Positions 27,078 through 35,556 of a DNA stretch of 64,000 nt are shown here, one piece after another. The translations under genes were made by a program, and so were the position numbers. A model generated the notes under the pieces. The model was given only the letters and a program-made list of their open reading frames with translations. It searched no databases and was not told where the DNA came from. The DNA lies in the NCBI GenBank assembly GCA_958435945.1, contig CAUBIC010000012.1, positions 20,785 to 84,784 of the forward strand, written 5' to 3'. Numbering within the stretch: position 1 is the first letter of the stretch; each line of letters opens with the position of its first letter. The stretch comes from an uncultured Collinsella sp. Lineage in GTDB: Bacteria; Actinomycetota; Coriobacteriia; Coriobacteriales; Coriobacteriaceae.

Positions 27078-27632
27078 TTACTCATCAAGCTTGAGATTCT
27101 TCAATGCTGCAAATGGATTTTCCGTGGCAGCGGCCCATTCGGCCTCCGCCCTGGCGGCACAATCGCATTGCTCGACGTTGAGATTGATGCCGCAGGTGGG
27201 GCACAGGCCGCGGCAATCGGGCTTGCACAGGACAACGAACGGCGTGTCCATGACGACCGCGTCGTTGATGGGCTCACCCAGATCGACGATGCGATCCTCG
27301 CCCAGCAACTCGTAGCCGTCTTCGTAGGCCTCGGGGTCCTCGGGCTCCTCAAAGAGGTAGAACTCCTCGATCTCGCCTGCGATATCAAACGAGGCGGGCT
27401 CCAGGCAGCGATCGCACTCGCCGGTGGCGTGAGCGCGGACCATGCCCGAGAGCAGAACACCGGTACCGGCGTTGGTAAAGACCACGTCGTAGGCAATGCC
27501 GTCCTGCAGCTGGTACTCCTTCTCGCCCACCGTGTAGGTGGCGACATCGACCTTGCCGGTCAGCGGGTATGAGTCTCCAGGAAACTCGAGCTGCTCGGAA
27601 AGATCGACGGTTACGCTCGGGAACTCGGCCAT
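27078..27632 (-). CDS. yceD: YceD-family (DUF177) protein
   Basis: A 184-residue DUF177 protein. In plants and bacteria this family is linked to 23S rRNA accumulation, and the gene is almost always next to rpmF, as here. It contains VRAHATGECDRCLEP with a Cys pair and a C-terminal CKPDCRGLCPTCGINLN cluster, typical of the DUF177 metal-binding form. I start it at the ATG at 27632, which overlaps the stop of the upstream DivIVA-like gene (TAATG); the frame extends 17 codons further inside that gene. Confidence 0.87.
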   Translation of the reverse strand: MAEFPSVTVDLSEQLEFPGDSYPLTGKVDVATYTVGEKEYQLQDGIAYDVVFTNAGTGVLLSGMVRAHATGECDRCLEPASFDIAGEIEEFYLFEEPEDPEAYEDGYELLGEDRIVDLGEPINDAVVMDTPFVVLCKPDCRGLCPTCGINLNVEQCDCAARAEAEWAAATENPFAALKNLKLDE

Positions 27633-28129
27633 TACCACTGACCGTTCTGCTGAGCGGCGCCCTCGTTGAGCTGCTGACGGCAACGGGTGACGGTGCCGGT
27701 CAGGCTCTTAAGGTTCTCCTCGAGGTGCGTAAAGACCTGCTCGGCGTAATCCTCGGCGGCATAGCGCGTCTCGCGCTCGTACTGCTGGGCACGGTCGCGG
27801 ATGTCGTCGGCCTGCTGCTGTGCCAGGCGGACGATCTCCTGCTCACCGGCAATGGTGAGCGCCTGCTGTTGAGCATCGGCAATGATGGAATCGGCCTGAG
27901 CGGCGGCGGAAGCCATAAGCTCCTCGCGCTCTTTGAGGATACGGCGGGACTTCTGCCACTCCTCGGGATAGCTCATGCGGATCTCATCGAGGATGTTAAA
28001 GAAGACGTCGGCGTCGATAACCTTCATCTGGGCGTTCTTGCCGAACGGCGTCTTAGCCTCTTCGATGAGCCCCTCGAGCTCGTCGACAAGACTCACGATC
28101 CTGTCGCCAGGAAAATTCTCGCCCGGCAT
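27632..28129 (-). CDS. DivIVA-like coiled-coil protein
   Basis: A 165-residue acidic, largely helical protein. After a short N-terminal part (IVSLVDELEGLIEEAK) comes a long coiled coil rich in Ala, Gln and Glu. This is the look of the DivIVA/SepIVA-like or ATP-synthase-b-like proteins encoded near coaD and rpmF in many Gram-positives. It may help organise the division site or envelope growth, but no catalytic motif is visible. The start at 28129 has AAAGGAG 5 bp upstream; the frame extends 8 codons further. It is translationally coupled to yceD. Confidence 0.65.
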   Translation of the reverse strand: MPGENFPGDRIVSLVDELEGLIEEAKTPFGKNAQMKVIDADVFFNILDEIRMSYPEEWQKSRRILKEREELMASAAAQADSIIADAQQQALTIAGEQEIVRLAQQQADDIRDRAQQYERETRYAAEDYAEQVFTHLEENLKSLTGTVTRCRQQLNEGAAQQNGQW

Positions 28130-28197
28130 CCGGTCTCCTTTCATAGGTAACATATCATCGTGTTAGTTTACCACATGCCACCAGGCAATAAAAAACG

Positions 28198-28695
28198 TCA
28201 CGAAAAGCGATGTTTGAGTGCTTCGACCACGTTGGGCGGCACAAACGTCGACACGTCGCTGCCAAGCGACGCGATCTGGCGCACCACCGAACTCGAGATA
28301 TAGCCGTACTGCGGAGCACTCATGACAAAGATGGACTCCAGCTCGCTATCCAGGCGATAGTTGAGGTCGGCCTGCTGCAACTCGTACTCAAAGTCGGTCA
28401 TGGCGCGCAGACCCTTAACGACGGCACCCGCCCTCTGTTCACGTGCAAAGTCGACCAGCAGGCCGGTGAAGGGCAGTACCTCGACGCCGTCCAAATCACC
28501 GAGGGCCTCGCGGGCCAGCGCCACGCGCTCGTCGAGCATAAAGGTGGTACCCACGCCGTTTTTACCCTGCGATTCGGCCACGGCGACGATCACGCTGGGA
28601 AAGATACGGCGAGCTCGGCGGATCACGTCTATGTGACCAAAGGTGATGGGATCGAAGGTGCCCGGGACGATCACGCGGTTGATGGTGTCATTCAT
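28198..28695 (-). CDS. coaD: Phosphopantetheine adenylyltransferase
   Basis: Transfers AMP from ATP to 4'-phosphopantetheine, the fourth step of coenzyme A synthesis. The 165-residue protein shows the nucleotidyltransferase signature PGTFDPITFGHIDVIRRA, VVKGLRAMTDFEYELQ, and the C-terminal SSSVVRQIASLG. I start it at the ATG at 28695, which overlaps the end of rsmD by 8 bases; the frame continues upstream within rsmD but is not coding there. The rsmD-coaD pair is a widespread arrangement. Confidence 0.95.
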   Translation of the reverse strand: MNDTINRVIVPGTFDPITFGHIDVIRRARRIFPSVIVAVAESQGKNGVGTTFMLDERVALAREALGDLDGVEVLPFTGLLVDFAREQRAGAVVKGLRAMTDFEYELQQADLNYRLDSELESIFVMSAPQYGYISSSVVRQIASLGSDVSTFVPPNVVEALKHRFS

Positions 28696-29332
28696 GGGCG
28701 TCCTCCGAAGGCGCATCCTCGTCATTTTCGTTCTCGTCAGCATGGCCGTTCTCGTCCTCGGCCGCCCAGCGCAGCAAGTCAACCGAGGTAATGCCGTAAC
28801 GCTTCTCCCGCATGGTCTCAAAACCAGCTGGATGAGCACCCGCATCGGATGCGGCATGCTCAAACAGGGCAAAGGCCCCGGGTGCCAGCAAACCCTGCCG
28901 GGAAAGATTTTGCAGCAACTCCTCGACCGGCTCGGCACCAAAGGAGTACGGCGGATCGAGCAAAACCAGATCAAAGGGACCACCCGGCACACGGCCGCGC
29001 GAGGCGCTCGCCAACACATCGCCGGTAACGACACGCCAACGCGAGCGGTCGCGGCACAGCGACTCGATATTCTTGGTGATCAGACGGGCGGCATTGCGAT
29101 CGATCTCGAACGTAGTGAGCGAGCGGGCGCCACGCGAGAGCATCTCGATTCCCAGGGCGCCGGAGCCGCCAAAGGCGTCCAGCACGCGGACCTCGTCCAG
29201 ATCGAAGTCGAACGCCGACATGACCATGGACGCGCATGCCTCGCGCACGCGATCGGTCGTGGGACGGGTGACATCGCGCCCACGCGGCTCTTCGATCTTG
29301 CGGCCGCGCCATTCACCGCCGATGATTCTCAT
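28688..29332 (-). CDS. rsmD: 16S rRNA (guanine-N2)-methyltransferase RsmD
   Basis: Methylates G966 (E. coli numbering) of 16S rRNA using SAM. The 214-residue protein begins MRIIGGEWRGRKI, has the SAM-binding LDAFGGSGALGIEMLSRGA and the catalytic DPPY in LVLLDPPYSFGAEP. A C-terminal acidic tail of about 25 residues (rich in Asp and Glu) is beyond the family's usual end. It overlaps recG by four bases (ATGA) and coaD by eight. Confidence 0.93.
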   Translation of the reverse strand: MRIIGGEWRGRKIEEPRGRDVTRPTTDRVREACASMVMSAFDFDLDEVRVLDAFGGSGALGIEMLSRGARSLTTFEIDRNAARLITKNIESLCRDRSRWRVVTGDVLASASRGRVPGGPFDLVLLDPPYSFGAEPVEELLQNLSRQGLLAPGAFALFEHAASDAGAHPAGFETMREKRYGITSVDLLRWAAEDENGHADENENDEDAPSEDAHE

Positions 29333-31506
29333 CCTCCGCTGACCTCCTTAAAGATATGTCGATAACGCATGGCGACCGCGTCGCGCAAGGGGCGCGTCGC
29401 CACGGAGTCAAGGTTGCAAGCATACCGCAAGAGCTCGACCGCGTCCAAATGGGCCCATTCGATAAGATCCTCGTCGGCGTCCAGGTCCACAAAGCGCAGG
29501 GTCACGCCGCCGTGCTGGCGGTAGCCCAGAATCTCGCCCTCGTGGCGCAGGCGCAGGTCCATCTGGGCGAGCGCAAAGCCGTCAGAGGTCTTTTCGAGCG
29601 ACTGGAGACGGTCTTGTGCCGCCGACGCGCCGCCGTTGCCCTTGGAGTGCGTCATGACCAGGCAAGTGCCCGACACGCTGCCGCGGCCCACGCGGCCGCG
29701 CAGCTGGTGCAGGGCCGCCAAGCCAAAGCGCTCGCCGTTCTCGATGACCATGACGGTGGCGTTGGGCACGTCGACGCCCACCTCGACCACCGTGGTCGAG
29801 ACGAGCACGTCGATCTCGCCGCGCTTGAAGGCGTCGATCACGCGGTCCTTCTCCCCCGCCGGCATGCGGCCGTGAAGGCGCTCGATGGTAAGTCCCGGCA
29901 GCGCCAGACGCAGTCGGTCGAGCTCGGTTGCCGTATCGTGCAGCGGCACGGGCACGGTCACACGGCCCTCGTCGTCACGAGCGATACCAGGAACATCCTC
30001 AAGCTCATCGGCCGAGTCGCTCGGCTCCACGAGCGGGCAAATCACGTAGGCCTGCTGGCCCCTTGCGTGGGCATCGCGGATGGCGCCGTAGGCCAGGTCG
30101 CGGCTCGACTCGGTGAGCACGCGCGTCGTAACGCCCGCACCCGGAACAGGTCGATGGCGAATGATGCTCGTGTCCAGGTCGCCGTAGACCGAGAGCGCCA
30201 ACGTGCGCGGGATGGGCGTGGCCGTCATAACGAGAAGGTCGGCACCCGGGCCCTTGGCACGCAGAGCATTGCGCTGGCCCACACCAAAGCGGTGCTGCTC
30301 GTCGATGACGACAAGCGACAGATGCTTAAACGCCACGTTGTCCGAAAGGACCGCGTGGGTTCCAAAGAGGACGTCGAGCTCGCCCGATTCCAGCTGCGCA
30401 TGGATCTGCTCGCGCCCGGCCGCCGGCGTGGCACTCGTCAGGAGCGCCCAAGACATGCCAGCCTGGGAGAGCAAGGGGCCGGTCTTATCGGCATATTGGC
30501 GCGCCAGCACGCCCGTAGGCGCCATAACGCAGGACTGAGTGCCCGAATCGGCCGCGACAGCCAGCGCGCAGGCGGCGACGGCCGTCTTGCCGGTACCGAC
30601 GTCGCCCAGTAGCAGGCGGTTCATCACGCGCCCGCCATCGCACATGTCGTGCAGGATGTCTTGGAACGCGGCCTCCTGCTCGTCGCTCAGCGAAAACGGC
30701 AGGGCTTCCCTGAGCGCCGCCAGGTGCTCACCCGCGGCGTGGGCGTAGGGAGAGACTTCGACCAAGCCGCCGTCGTTGCGCAGGCGCAGCGCCAGCTGAA
30801 GGTAGAGGCACTCCTCGTAGGCAAGCCGTGCGCGCGCGATATCGCGCTCGGCCATGCTCGAGGGAAAGTGAATTGAGCGCAGCGCGCGGGCATTGCTCAT
30901 CAGGCGGCGCTTGACGCGCAAGCGTGCGGGAATCGGGTCGAAGGGATTGCCGACGACCTCGAGCGCGCCGCTAACGATGCGGCGCATCCACGCCTGGCTC
31001 ACGCCATCGCTCACGTAATGGACCGGCAGAATGGTGCCCGCGGCACGCCCGCCCTCGAGCTTTTCGAAATGCGGCGAGGCCATCTGTTTAAAGCCGTAGG
31101 CAAACTCGACCTTACCCATCACGGCCAGGCGGTCGCCCTGCTTAAACTGCTGGGCAATCCAGGGCTGACGGAAAAAGGCGACTTGCAGCACGCCTGTATC
31201 GTCCACCAGCGAGACCTCGGTCACCTGCATACGCGGACGGGGCTGCTTTTGAACGATACGATCGACCGTGGCGACAATCGTGCACACGGTACCGATGGGC
31301 GCCATCTCGATGGACCAGGAGCGCGTAAAGTCGAGATATCGGTGAGGGATATGGAGGAGGAGGTCCCCCACCGTCCGAATTCCCAGACGGCGAAGGGCCT
31401 CCTCACGTTTACCCGAAACATATTTGAGTCGCGCGATATCCTCGTCGAGCGCATTGCTCTGGGCAAAGCGCTCCGAGACGCGCGGCACGGAGCACGGCTC
31501 GGACAT
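29329..31506 (-). CDS. recG: ATP-dependent DNA helicase RecG
   Basis: A 725-residue branch-migration helicase that remodels stalled forks and Holliday junctions. An N-terminal wedge/OB-fold domain comes first (YLDFTRSWSIEMAPIG and following). Then come helicase motifs: Walker A GDVGTGKT, the DExH box as DEQHRFG, motif III TATPIPRTLALS, and motif VI GRVGRGSVSG. The gene overlaps rsmD by four bases and starts 10 bp after fakA, suggesting a fakA-recG-rsmD-coaD transcript. Confidence 0.95.
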   Translation of the reverse strand: MSEPCSVPRVSERFAQSNALDEDIARLKYVSGKREEALRRLGIRTVGDLLLHIPHRYLDFTRSWSIEMAPIGTVCTIVATVDRIVQKQPRPRMQVTEVSLVDDTGVLQVAFFRQPWIAQQFKQGDRLAVMGKVEFAYGFKQMASPHFEKLEGGRAAGTILPVHYVSDGVSQAWMRRIVSGALEVVGNPFDPIPARLRVKRRLMSNARALRSIHFPSSMAERDIARARLAYEECLYLQLALRLRNDGGLVEVSPYAHAAGEHLAALREALPFSLSDEQEAAFQDILHDMCDGGRVMNRLLLGDVGTGKTAVAACALAVAADSGTQSCVMAPTGVLARQYADKTGPLLSQAGMSWALLTSATPAAGREQIHAQLESGELDVLFGTHAVLSDNVAFKHLSLVVIDEQHRFGVGQRNALRAKGPGADLLVMTATPIPRTLALSVYGDLDTSIIRHRPVPGAGVTTRVLTESSRDLAYGAIRDAHARGQQAYVICPLVEPSDSADELEDVPGIARDDEGRVTVPVPLHDTATELDRLRLALPGLTIERLHGRMPAGEKDRVIDAFKRGEIDVLVSTTVVEVGVDVPNATVMVIENGERFGLAALHQLRGRVGRGSVSGTCLVMTHSKGNGGASAAQDRLQSLEKTSDGFALAQMDLRLRHEGEILGYRQHGGVTLRFVDLDADEDLIEWAHLDAVELLRYACNLDSVATRPLRDAVAMRYRHIFKEVSGG

Positions 31507-31516
31507 GGGTAGATGC

Positions 31517-33178
31517 CTACTCGATCGAGAAGATCACGGGATAGAGCGGCTGCTCGCCACGATGGGCGTCAATCTCCAGGTCGGGCTGAGCCTCCTCGAT
31601 GGCGTCGACGATCTCCTGGAAGGCCTCATCGGACAGCTCCTCGCCGGCCAGAATCGTCAGCGCGTCGCCCTCCTCTTCCTCCTGCATGCGGTTGATGCAG
31701 TCGAGCGTGACCTGTTTCACATCGGAGCCGACCACGTCGATGGAGCCGGCAATGATACCCATGACATCACCGGAGTGAATCGGAGAGCCGTCAGAGGCGC
31801 TGGAATCGCGCACGGCACGAGTGACCTCGCCATCGCGAACCTCGCTGATGGCGTCGACCATGGCGGCAACGGCGTCCTCGAGCTCGGAATCGGGCAGGAC
31901 CGCGAACAGCGCGGAGAACGCCTGCGGGACGGTCTTGGTGGGAACGACGGCGACCTTCTTGTCGGTGCAGGCAGAAGCTGCGGCCTCGGCAGCCATGCGA
32001 ATGTTGCCGTTATTGGGCAGGATGATGACCGAGGTCGCGTTGACCTGGTCCACCGCGCCCAGCAGGTCGGCGGTCGAGGGGTTCATGGTCTGGCCACCCG
32101 AGACGATCACGTCAACGCCGAGGGACTTGAGGATGTCGGCCTCGCCCGAACCGGCGGCAACGGCGACAAAGCCCAGCGCCTTGGCGGGCTCGGCGGCCTT
32201 TTCCTGGTCCTCGTGAATCTTGGCGGTACGGTCGTGAGCCTCCATCTCCATGTTGTGGATAAAGACCTCGTAGATCTGACCGAGCTGCAGCATGTGCTCG
32301 AGCACCAGGTTGGGGGTGTTGGAGTGCACGTGGATCTTGTAGTCGGGGTAGGCACCCACGAGCAGCTCGCAGTCGCCCATGGAGCCCAGGAACTTAAGGC
32401 ACTCGTCCTCGTCAAACGGGGCGTCGGCCTTAAAGAGGAACTCGTTGCAGTAGCGGAACTCCGAGCCCTCCCAATCGTCGTTGGCCTCAATCTCAACGCG
32501 ACCGAGGGCCGCGTCGCGGGCAGAGCCAGCGGAATCAAACGTGGCGGAGAAATCCTCGACAACGGTGCTGCGGCCAAGCGCGGCGGCGACAAAGTTCTCC
32601 AGGAAGATGGCAAAGCCAAAGGCGCCGGAGTCGACCACGCCGTTCTCCTTCAGAACGGGCAGCAGGTCGGGCGTGCGGGCGACGGACTGGTAGGCCTCGA
32701 CGACGATGGCGTCGAGCGCGTCCTCGGCCGAGAACTTTTTCTTTTCGCACTCGTCGGCCTTGGTCGAGACATCGCGCAGGACCGTGAGAATCGTGCCCTC
32801 GATGGGCTTGCGGACGGCCTGGAAGGCGACCTTGACGGCGCGGCGGAAAGCGAAGGCGATGTTGGCGGACGTGATGGGCTCATCGGCGGAGACGAGACCC
32901 TCGGCCACGCCACGCAGGATCTGCGAGGTGATGACGCCGGAGTTGCCGCGGGCACCCATCAGGGAGCCGTGGGTGATGGCGCCAGCGATGGCTTCCATAT
33001 CGGCATCGGCGGGAAGGGCGGAAAGCTCCTTGGTCACCGAGGCGAGCGTGAGCGACATGTTGGTGCCGGTGTCACCGTCGGGTACGGGGAAGACGTTGAG
33101 CTTGTTGATCTCCTCGGCCTTGTCGGAAACGGCAGCCGCAGCGATCGGAAAACAGGTGCGAATGGTCTTTGCAATCAT
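31517..33178 (-). CDS. fakA: DAK2-domain kinase, fatty acid kinase catalytic subunit (FakA-like)
   Basis: A 553-residue protein with an N-terminal DAK2 nucleotide-binding domain (LNVFPVPDGDTGTNMSLT; then GARGNSGVITSQILRG) and the YloV-type C-terminal region. Proteins of this build phosphorylate fatty acids held by a FakB partner so that exogenous fatty acids enter phospholipids through the PlsX/PlsY route. plsX lies downstream in the same block. No FakB gene is in the window. The asp23-fakA-recG order is widely conserved in Gram-positives. Confidence 0.85.
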   Translation of the reverse strand: MIAKTIRTCFPIAAAAVSDKAEEINKLNVFPVPDGDTGTNMSLTLASVTKELSALPADADMEAIAGAITHGSLMGARGNSGVITSQILRGVAEGLVSADEPITSANIAFAFRRAVKVAFQAVRKPIEGTILTVLRDVSTKADECEKKKFSAEDALDAIVVEAYQSVARTPDLLPVLKENGVVDSGAFGFAIFLENFVAAALGRSTVVEDFSATFDSAGSARDAALGRVEIEANDDWEGSEFRYCNEFLFKADAPFDEDECLKFLGSMGDCELLVGAYPDYKIHVHSNTPNLVLEHMLQLGQIYEVFIHNMEMEAHDRTAKIHEDQEKAAEPAKALGFVAVAAGSGEADILKSLGVDVIVSGGQTMNPSTADLLGAVDQVNATSVIILPNNGNIRMAAEAAASACTDKKVAVVPTKTVPQAFSALFAVLPDSELEDAVAAMVDAISEVRDGEVTRAVRDSSASDGSPIHSGDVMGIIAGSIDVVGSDVKQVTLDCINRMQEEEEGDALTILAGEELSDEAFQEIVDAIEEAQPDLEIDAHRGEQPLYPVIFSIE

Positions 33179-33205
33179 GGGTATTTGAATCTCCGTTTTC
33201 GGATG

Positions 33206-33562
33206 CTAGTTCAGACGGCTCTTGAGCGCGTCGATGTGGATGCCGATCTTAAGGCTGGCGGGATCGATCTGGGCGATCTCCTGCAGGGTGAAGGCAACGG
33301 AGCTCGAAAGATTGTGGCAGACGGACTTCATGTTGACGCCGTTCTCGAGCACGACGTGAAGATCGACCGTAAGGCCGTTCTCGTCGGCGGAGACAAGCAC
33401 GCCCTTGCGGAGGCGCTGACCGGCAAGCAGGCGCACGCTCTCGGCGCCCTGGAGCTGTTCGGCCATACCGACGACGCCATAGCACGTCATCGCTGCATAA
33501 CCGGCAATATCGGCAATAACGTCGTTCGAGACGCTCAGGCTGCCGTTAATGGTCTCAGACAC
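33206..33562 (-). CDS. Asp23/Gls24 family protein
   Basis: A 118-residue member of the Asp23/Gls24 (alkaline-shock, envelope-stress) family, with VIADIAGYAAMTCYGVVGMA near the start, then VDLHVVLENGVNMKSVCHNL and the terminal helix. Such proteins associate with the cell envelope; their exact role is unclear. The GTG at 33562 has AAGGAG 6 bp upstream, a better start than the frame's extension by 11 codons. It precedes fakA by 27 bp, a standard gene pair. Confidence 0.85.
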   Translation of the reverse strand: MSETINGSLSVSNDVIADIAGYAAMTCYGVVGMAEQLQGAESVRLLAGQRLRKGVLVSADENGLTVDLHVVLENGVNMKSVCHNLSSSVAFTLQEIAQIDPASLKIGIHIDALKSRLN

Positions 33563-33720
33563 AAGAATCTCCTTATCTGGTGCTCGCGGCACCATCTCGT
33601 GGGAGCAATCATTGCAATATTCTACAACGAGCGCGCCATGTTGAGGTGGTGGGTCGCGGGATTACATCCTCGACACGAAATGTTGATATGGCAACGTTCG
33701 CGCCAGTCTATCGCGGCAAG

Positions 33721-33750
33721 AAAAAACCCGCCGCATAAGCGACGGGTTTT
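33721..33750 (-). terminator. Intrinsic terminator after the tRNA-Asn pair
   Basis: AAAACCCGTCGC pairs with GCGGCGGGTTTT on the minus strand and is followed by TTTTTT. Confidence 0.88.
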
Positions 33751-33756
33751 ACAAGC

Positions 33757-33831
33757 TGGCTCCCCGGGTAGGACTCGAACCTACAACAGCGCGGTTAACA
33801 GCCGCGTGCTCTACCATTGAGCTACCGAGGA
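33757..33831 (-). tRNA. tRNA-Asn (GTT), copy 2
   Basis: 75-nt cloverleaf on the minus strand with encoded CCA. The acceptor stem TCCTCGG pairs with CCGGGGA, and the anticodon loop is CTGTTAA, reading AAC/AAU. It is identical to the neighbouring copy. Confidence 0.97.
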
Positions 33832-33864
33832 ATTTAAAGCCCAACGGAAAGGGCTGGAAAATTC

Positions 33865-33939
33865 TGGCTCCCCGGGTAGGACTCGAACCTACAACAGCGC
33901 GGTTAACAGCCGCGTGCTCTACCATTGAGCTACCGAGGA
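33865..33939 (-). tRNA. tRNA-Asn (GTT), copy 1
   Basis: Identical 75-nt copy, first in the transcript. A 33-nt spacer separates the copies; on the minus strand it holds the small hairpin AGCCC...GGGCT, possibly a processing signal. Confidence 0.97.
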
Positions 33940-33969
33940 ATAGGTGCGTGCTCTCAAGCAACGAAGTTT

Positions 33970-33997
33970 ATTATACGGACGAATCAGCTCAGGGCAA
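33970..33997 (-). promoter_or_regulatory. Promoter of the tRNA-Asn pair
   Basis: On the minus strand TTGCCC (33992-33997) and TATAAT (33970-33975) are 16 bp apart, about 30 bp before the first tRNA. Confidence 0.75.
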
Positions 33998-34023
33998 GAA
34001 CTTTTTTGAGAATTTTTCCGACC

Positions 34024-34051
34024 TAGTCATTGGGGGCGTCCCCAATGACTA
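34024..34051. repeat. GGGGAC-type hairpin downstream of rpoD
   Basis: TAGTCATTGGGG (34024-34035) is perfectly complementary to 34040-34051. Read on the minus strand it contains GGGGACGCCCCC. It follows the rpoD terminator. Confidence 0.7.
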
Positions 34052-34059
34052 CATGAAAG

Positions 34060-34087
34060 CGCCCTCAAGCGGATGTGCTTGAGGGCG
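34060..34087 (-). terminator. Terminator of rpoD
   Basis: GCCCTCAAGC and GCTTGAGGGC form a perfect 10-bp stem just after the rpoD stop on the minus strand, followed by the weak T-tract GCTTTC. Confidence 0.65.
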
Positions 34088-34099
34088 ATTCTTGCTTGA

Positions 34100-35446
34100 C
34101 TAGCTTTCAATATAGTCTTTGAGCTTGCTGGAGCGGCTGGGGTGGCGGAGCTTGGCCAGGGTCTTGGACTCGATCTGGCGGATACGCTCGCGCGTGACGC
34201 CAAACTCGCGGCCGACTTCCTCGAGCGTACGGGGATGTCCGTCGACAAGGCCAAAGCGCAGCTCGATAACCTTGCGCTCACGATCGGCAAGCGAGTCGAG
34301 CACCTGGGTGAGCTGCTCCTGCAACATGGAGAAGCTGGCGGCATCGGGCGGAACGATGGCCTGGGAGTCCTCGATGAAGTCGCCCAGCTGGGAATCCTCT
34401 TCCTCGCCGATAGGGGTCTCGAGCGACACGGGCTCCTGCGAGATCTTCTGAATCTCGCGGACGCGGTCGGCACTCATGTCCATCTCGGCACCGATCTCCT
34501 CGGGAGTCGGGTCGCGGCCCAGGTCCTGGAGGAGCTGGCGCTGCACGCGAACCAGCTTGTTGATGGTCTCGACCATGTGCACGGGAATACGGATGGTACG
34601 GGCCTGGTCGGCGATAGCACGCGTGATGGCCTGGCGAATCCACCACGTGGCGTACGTGGAGAACTTAAAGCCCTTCTGGTAGTCGAACTTCTCGACGGCG
34701 CGGATCAGACCGAGGTTGCCCTCCTGGATCAGGTCCAGGAACAGCATGCCGCGACCAACATAGCGCTTAGCGATGGAGACGACCAGGCGCAGGTTGGCGC
34801 TGATGAGCGCCTGCTTGGCCTCGAGACCGACGTTCTCGATACGGGTCAGGCGACGCATCTCGGCGCGGGTGAGCTCGATCTCGCCCGCATCGGCGGCCTC
34901 GAGCTTCTCGGTGGCATCGAGACCGGCCTCGATCTTCATGGCCAGATCGACCTCTTCGGAGGCGGTCAGCAGGTCGACCTTACCGATCTCCTTAAGGTAC
35001 ATACGAACCGGGTCGCCGGTCAGCATCACCGTGGAGGCATCGATGCCACGCACGCGCGAACGCGAACGGGACGTGCGCACGGTGCGCTTCTTCTTGCTCT
35101 TGGAAGAACCCATCTCGGCGTCGGCCTGACGGGCCATCTTAAGCTCGTGATCGTCGAGCGAGCCGGAATCGTGCTCGTCGTCATCGAAATCGTCGGTATC
35201 GCTATCGTTATCGTCATCGTCGACGTCCATGGGGGCGTCGTCGTTACCGCTCGCGGAGATAATCTGGATGCCGCTGTTGCGCAGCGCGGAATACACCGCG
35301 TTGAGCTGCTCGTCAGACACATCGATATCCTTCAGGGCGACCTGAATCTCGTCCTCGGTTACCGAAGTCCTGTTTGAGCCGTTGCCCATGAGCTTTGCAA
35401 CGTAGGATTCCAGCCCAGTACCCGTGCTCTCACTCTTTTTTGGCAC
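34100..35446 (-). CDS. rpoD: Primary RNA polymerase sigma factor (sigma-70)
   Basis: The housekeeping sigma factor. The 448-residue protein has region 1.1-like sequence, then an acidic run (DDDDNDSDTDDFDDDEHD) and a basic stretch. Region 1.2 follows (DPVRMYLKEIG), region 2 (NLRLVVSIAKRYVGRGMLFLDLIQEGN, with the -10-reading YATWWIRQAITRA), region 3, and region 4.2 (LEEVGREFGVTRERIRQIE) for the -35. The GTG at 35446 has AAGGGAG; an ATG five codons upstream lacks a ribosome site and is the alternative. It follows dnaG by about 110 bp, as in macromolecular-synthesis operons. Confidence 0.97.
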   Translation of the reverse strand: MPKKSESTGTGLESYVAKLMGNGSNRTSVTEDEIQVALKDIDVSDEQLNAVYSALRNSGIQIISASGNDDAPMDVDDDDNDSDTDDFDDDEHDSGSLDDHELKMARQADAEMGSSKSKKKRTVRTSRSRSRVRGIDASTVMLTGDPVRMYLKEIGKVDLLTASEEVDLAMKIEAGLDATEKLEAADAGEIELTRAEMRRLTRIENVGLEAKQALISANLRLVVSIAKRYVGRGMLFLDLIQEGNLGLIRAVEKFDYQKGFKFSTYATWWIRQAITRAIADQARTIRIPVHMVETINKLVRVQRQLLQDLGRDPTPEEIGAEMDMSADRVREIQKISQEPVSLETPIGEEEDSQLGDFIEDSQAIVPPDAASFSMLQEQLTQVLDSLADRERKVIELRFGLVDGHPRTLEEVGREFGVTRERIRQIESKTLAKLRHPSRSSKLKDYIES

Positions 35447-35556
35447 AGATTCTCCCTTCATAGTCCACAGGACTCATTACTTTAGCACACACATTGACGT
35501 CTATACCCAAAATTCAGACTGGATATAGGCGCGAATACGCTGGTTGACCACAACAT

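Noticed and set aside
28698..29034. An upstream extension of coaD
   Set aside because: It overlaps rsmD in another frame; the coaD signature starts right after the ATG at 28695.
31424..33820. A 798-codon frame antisense to fakA and asp23
   Set aside because: It spans two real genes and part of a tRNA; glycine/valine/leucine-rich composition is typical of antisense GC-rich shadows.
33749..33961. A 70-codon frame covering both tRNA-Asn genes
   Set aside because: It repeats the same peptide twice because it translates two identical tRNAs; no coding role.
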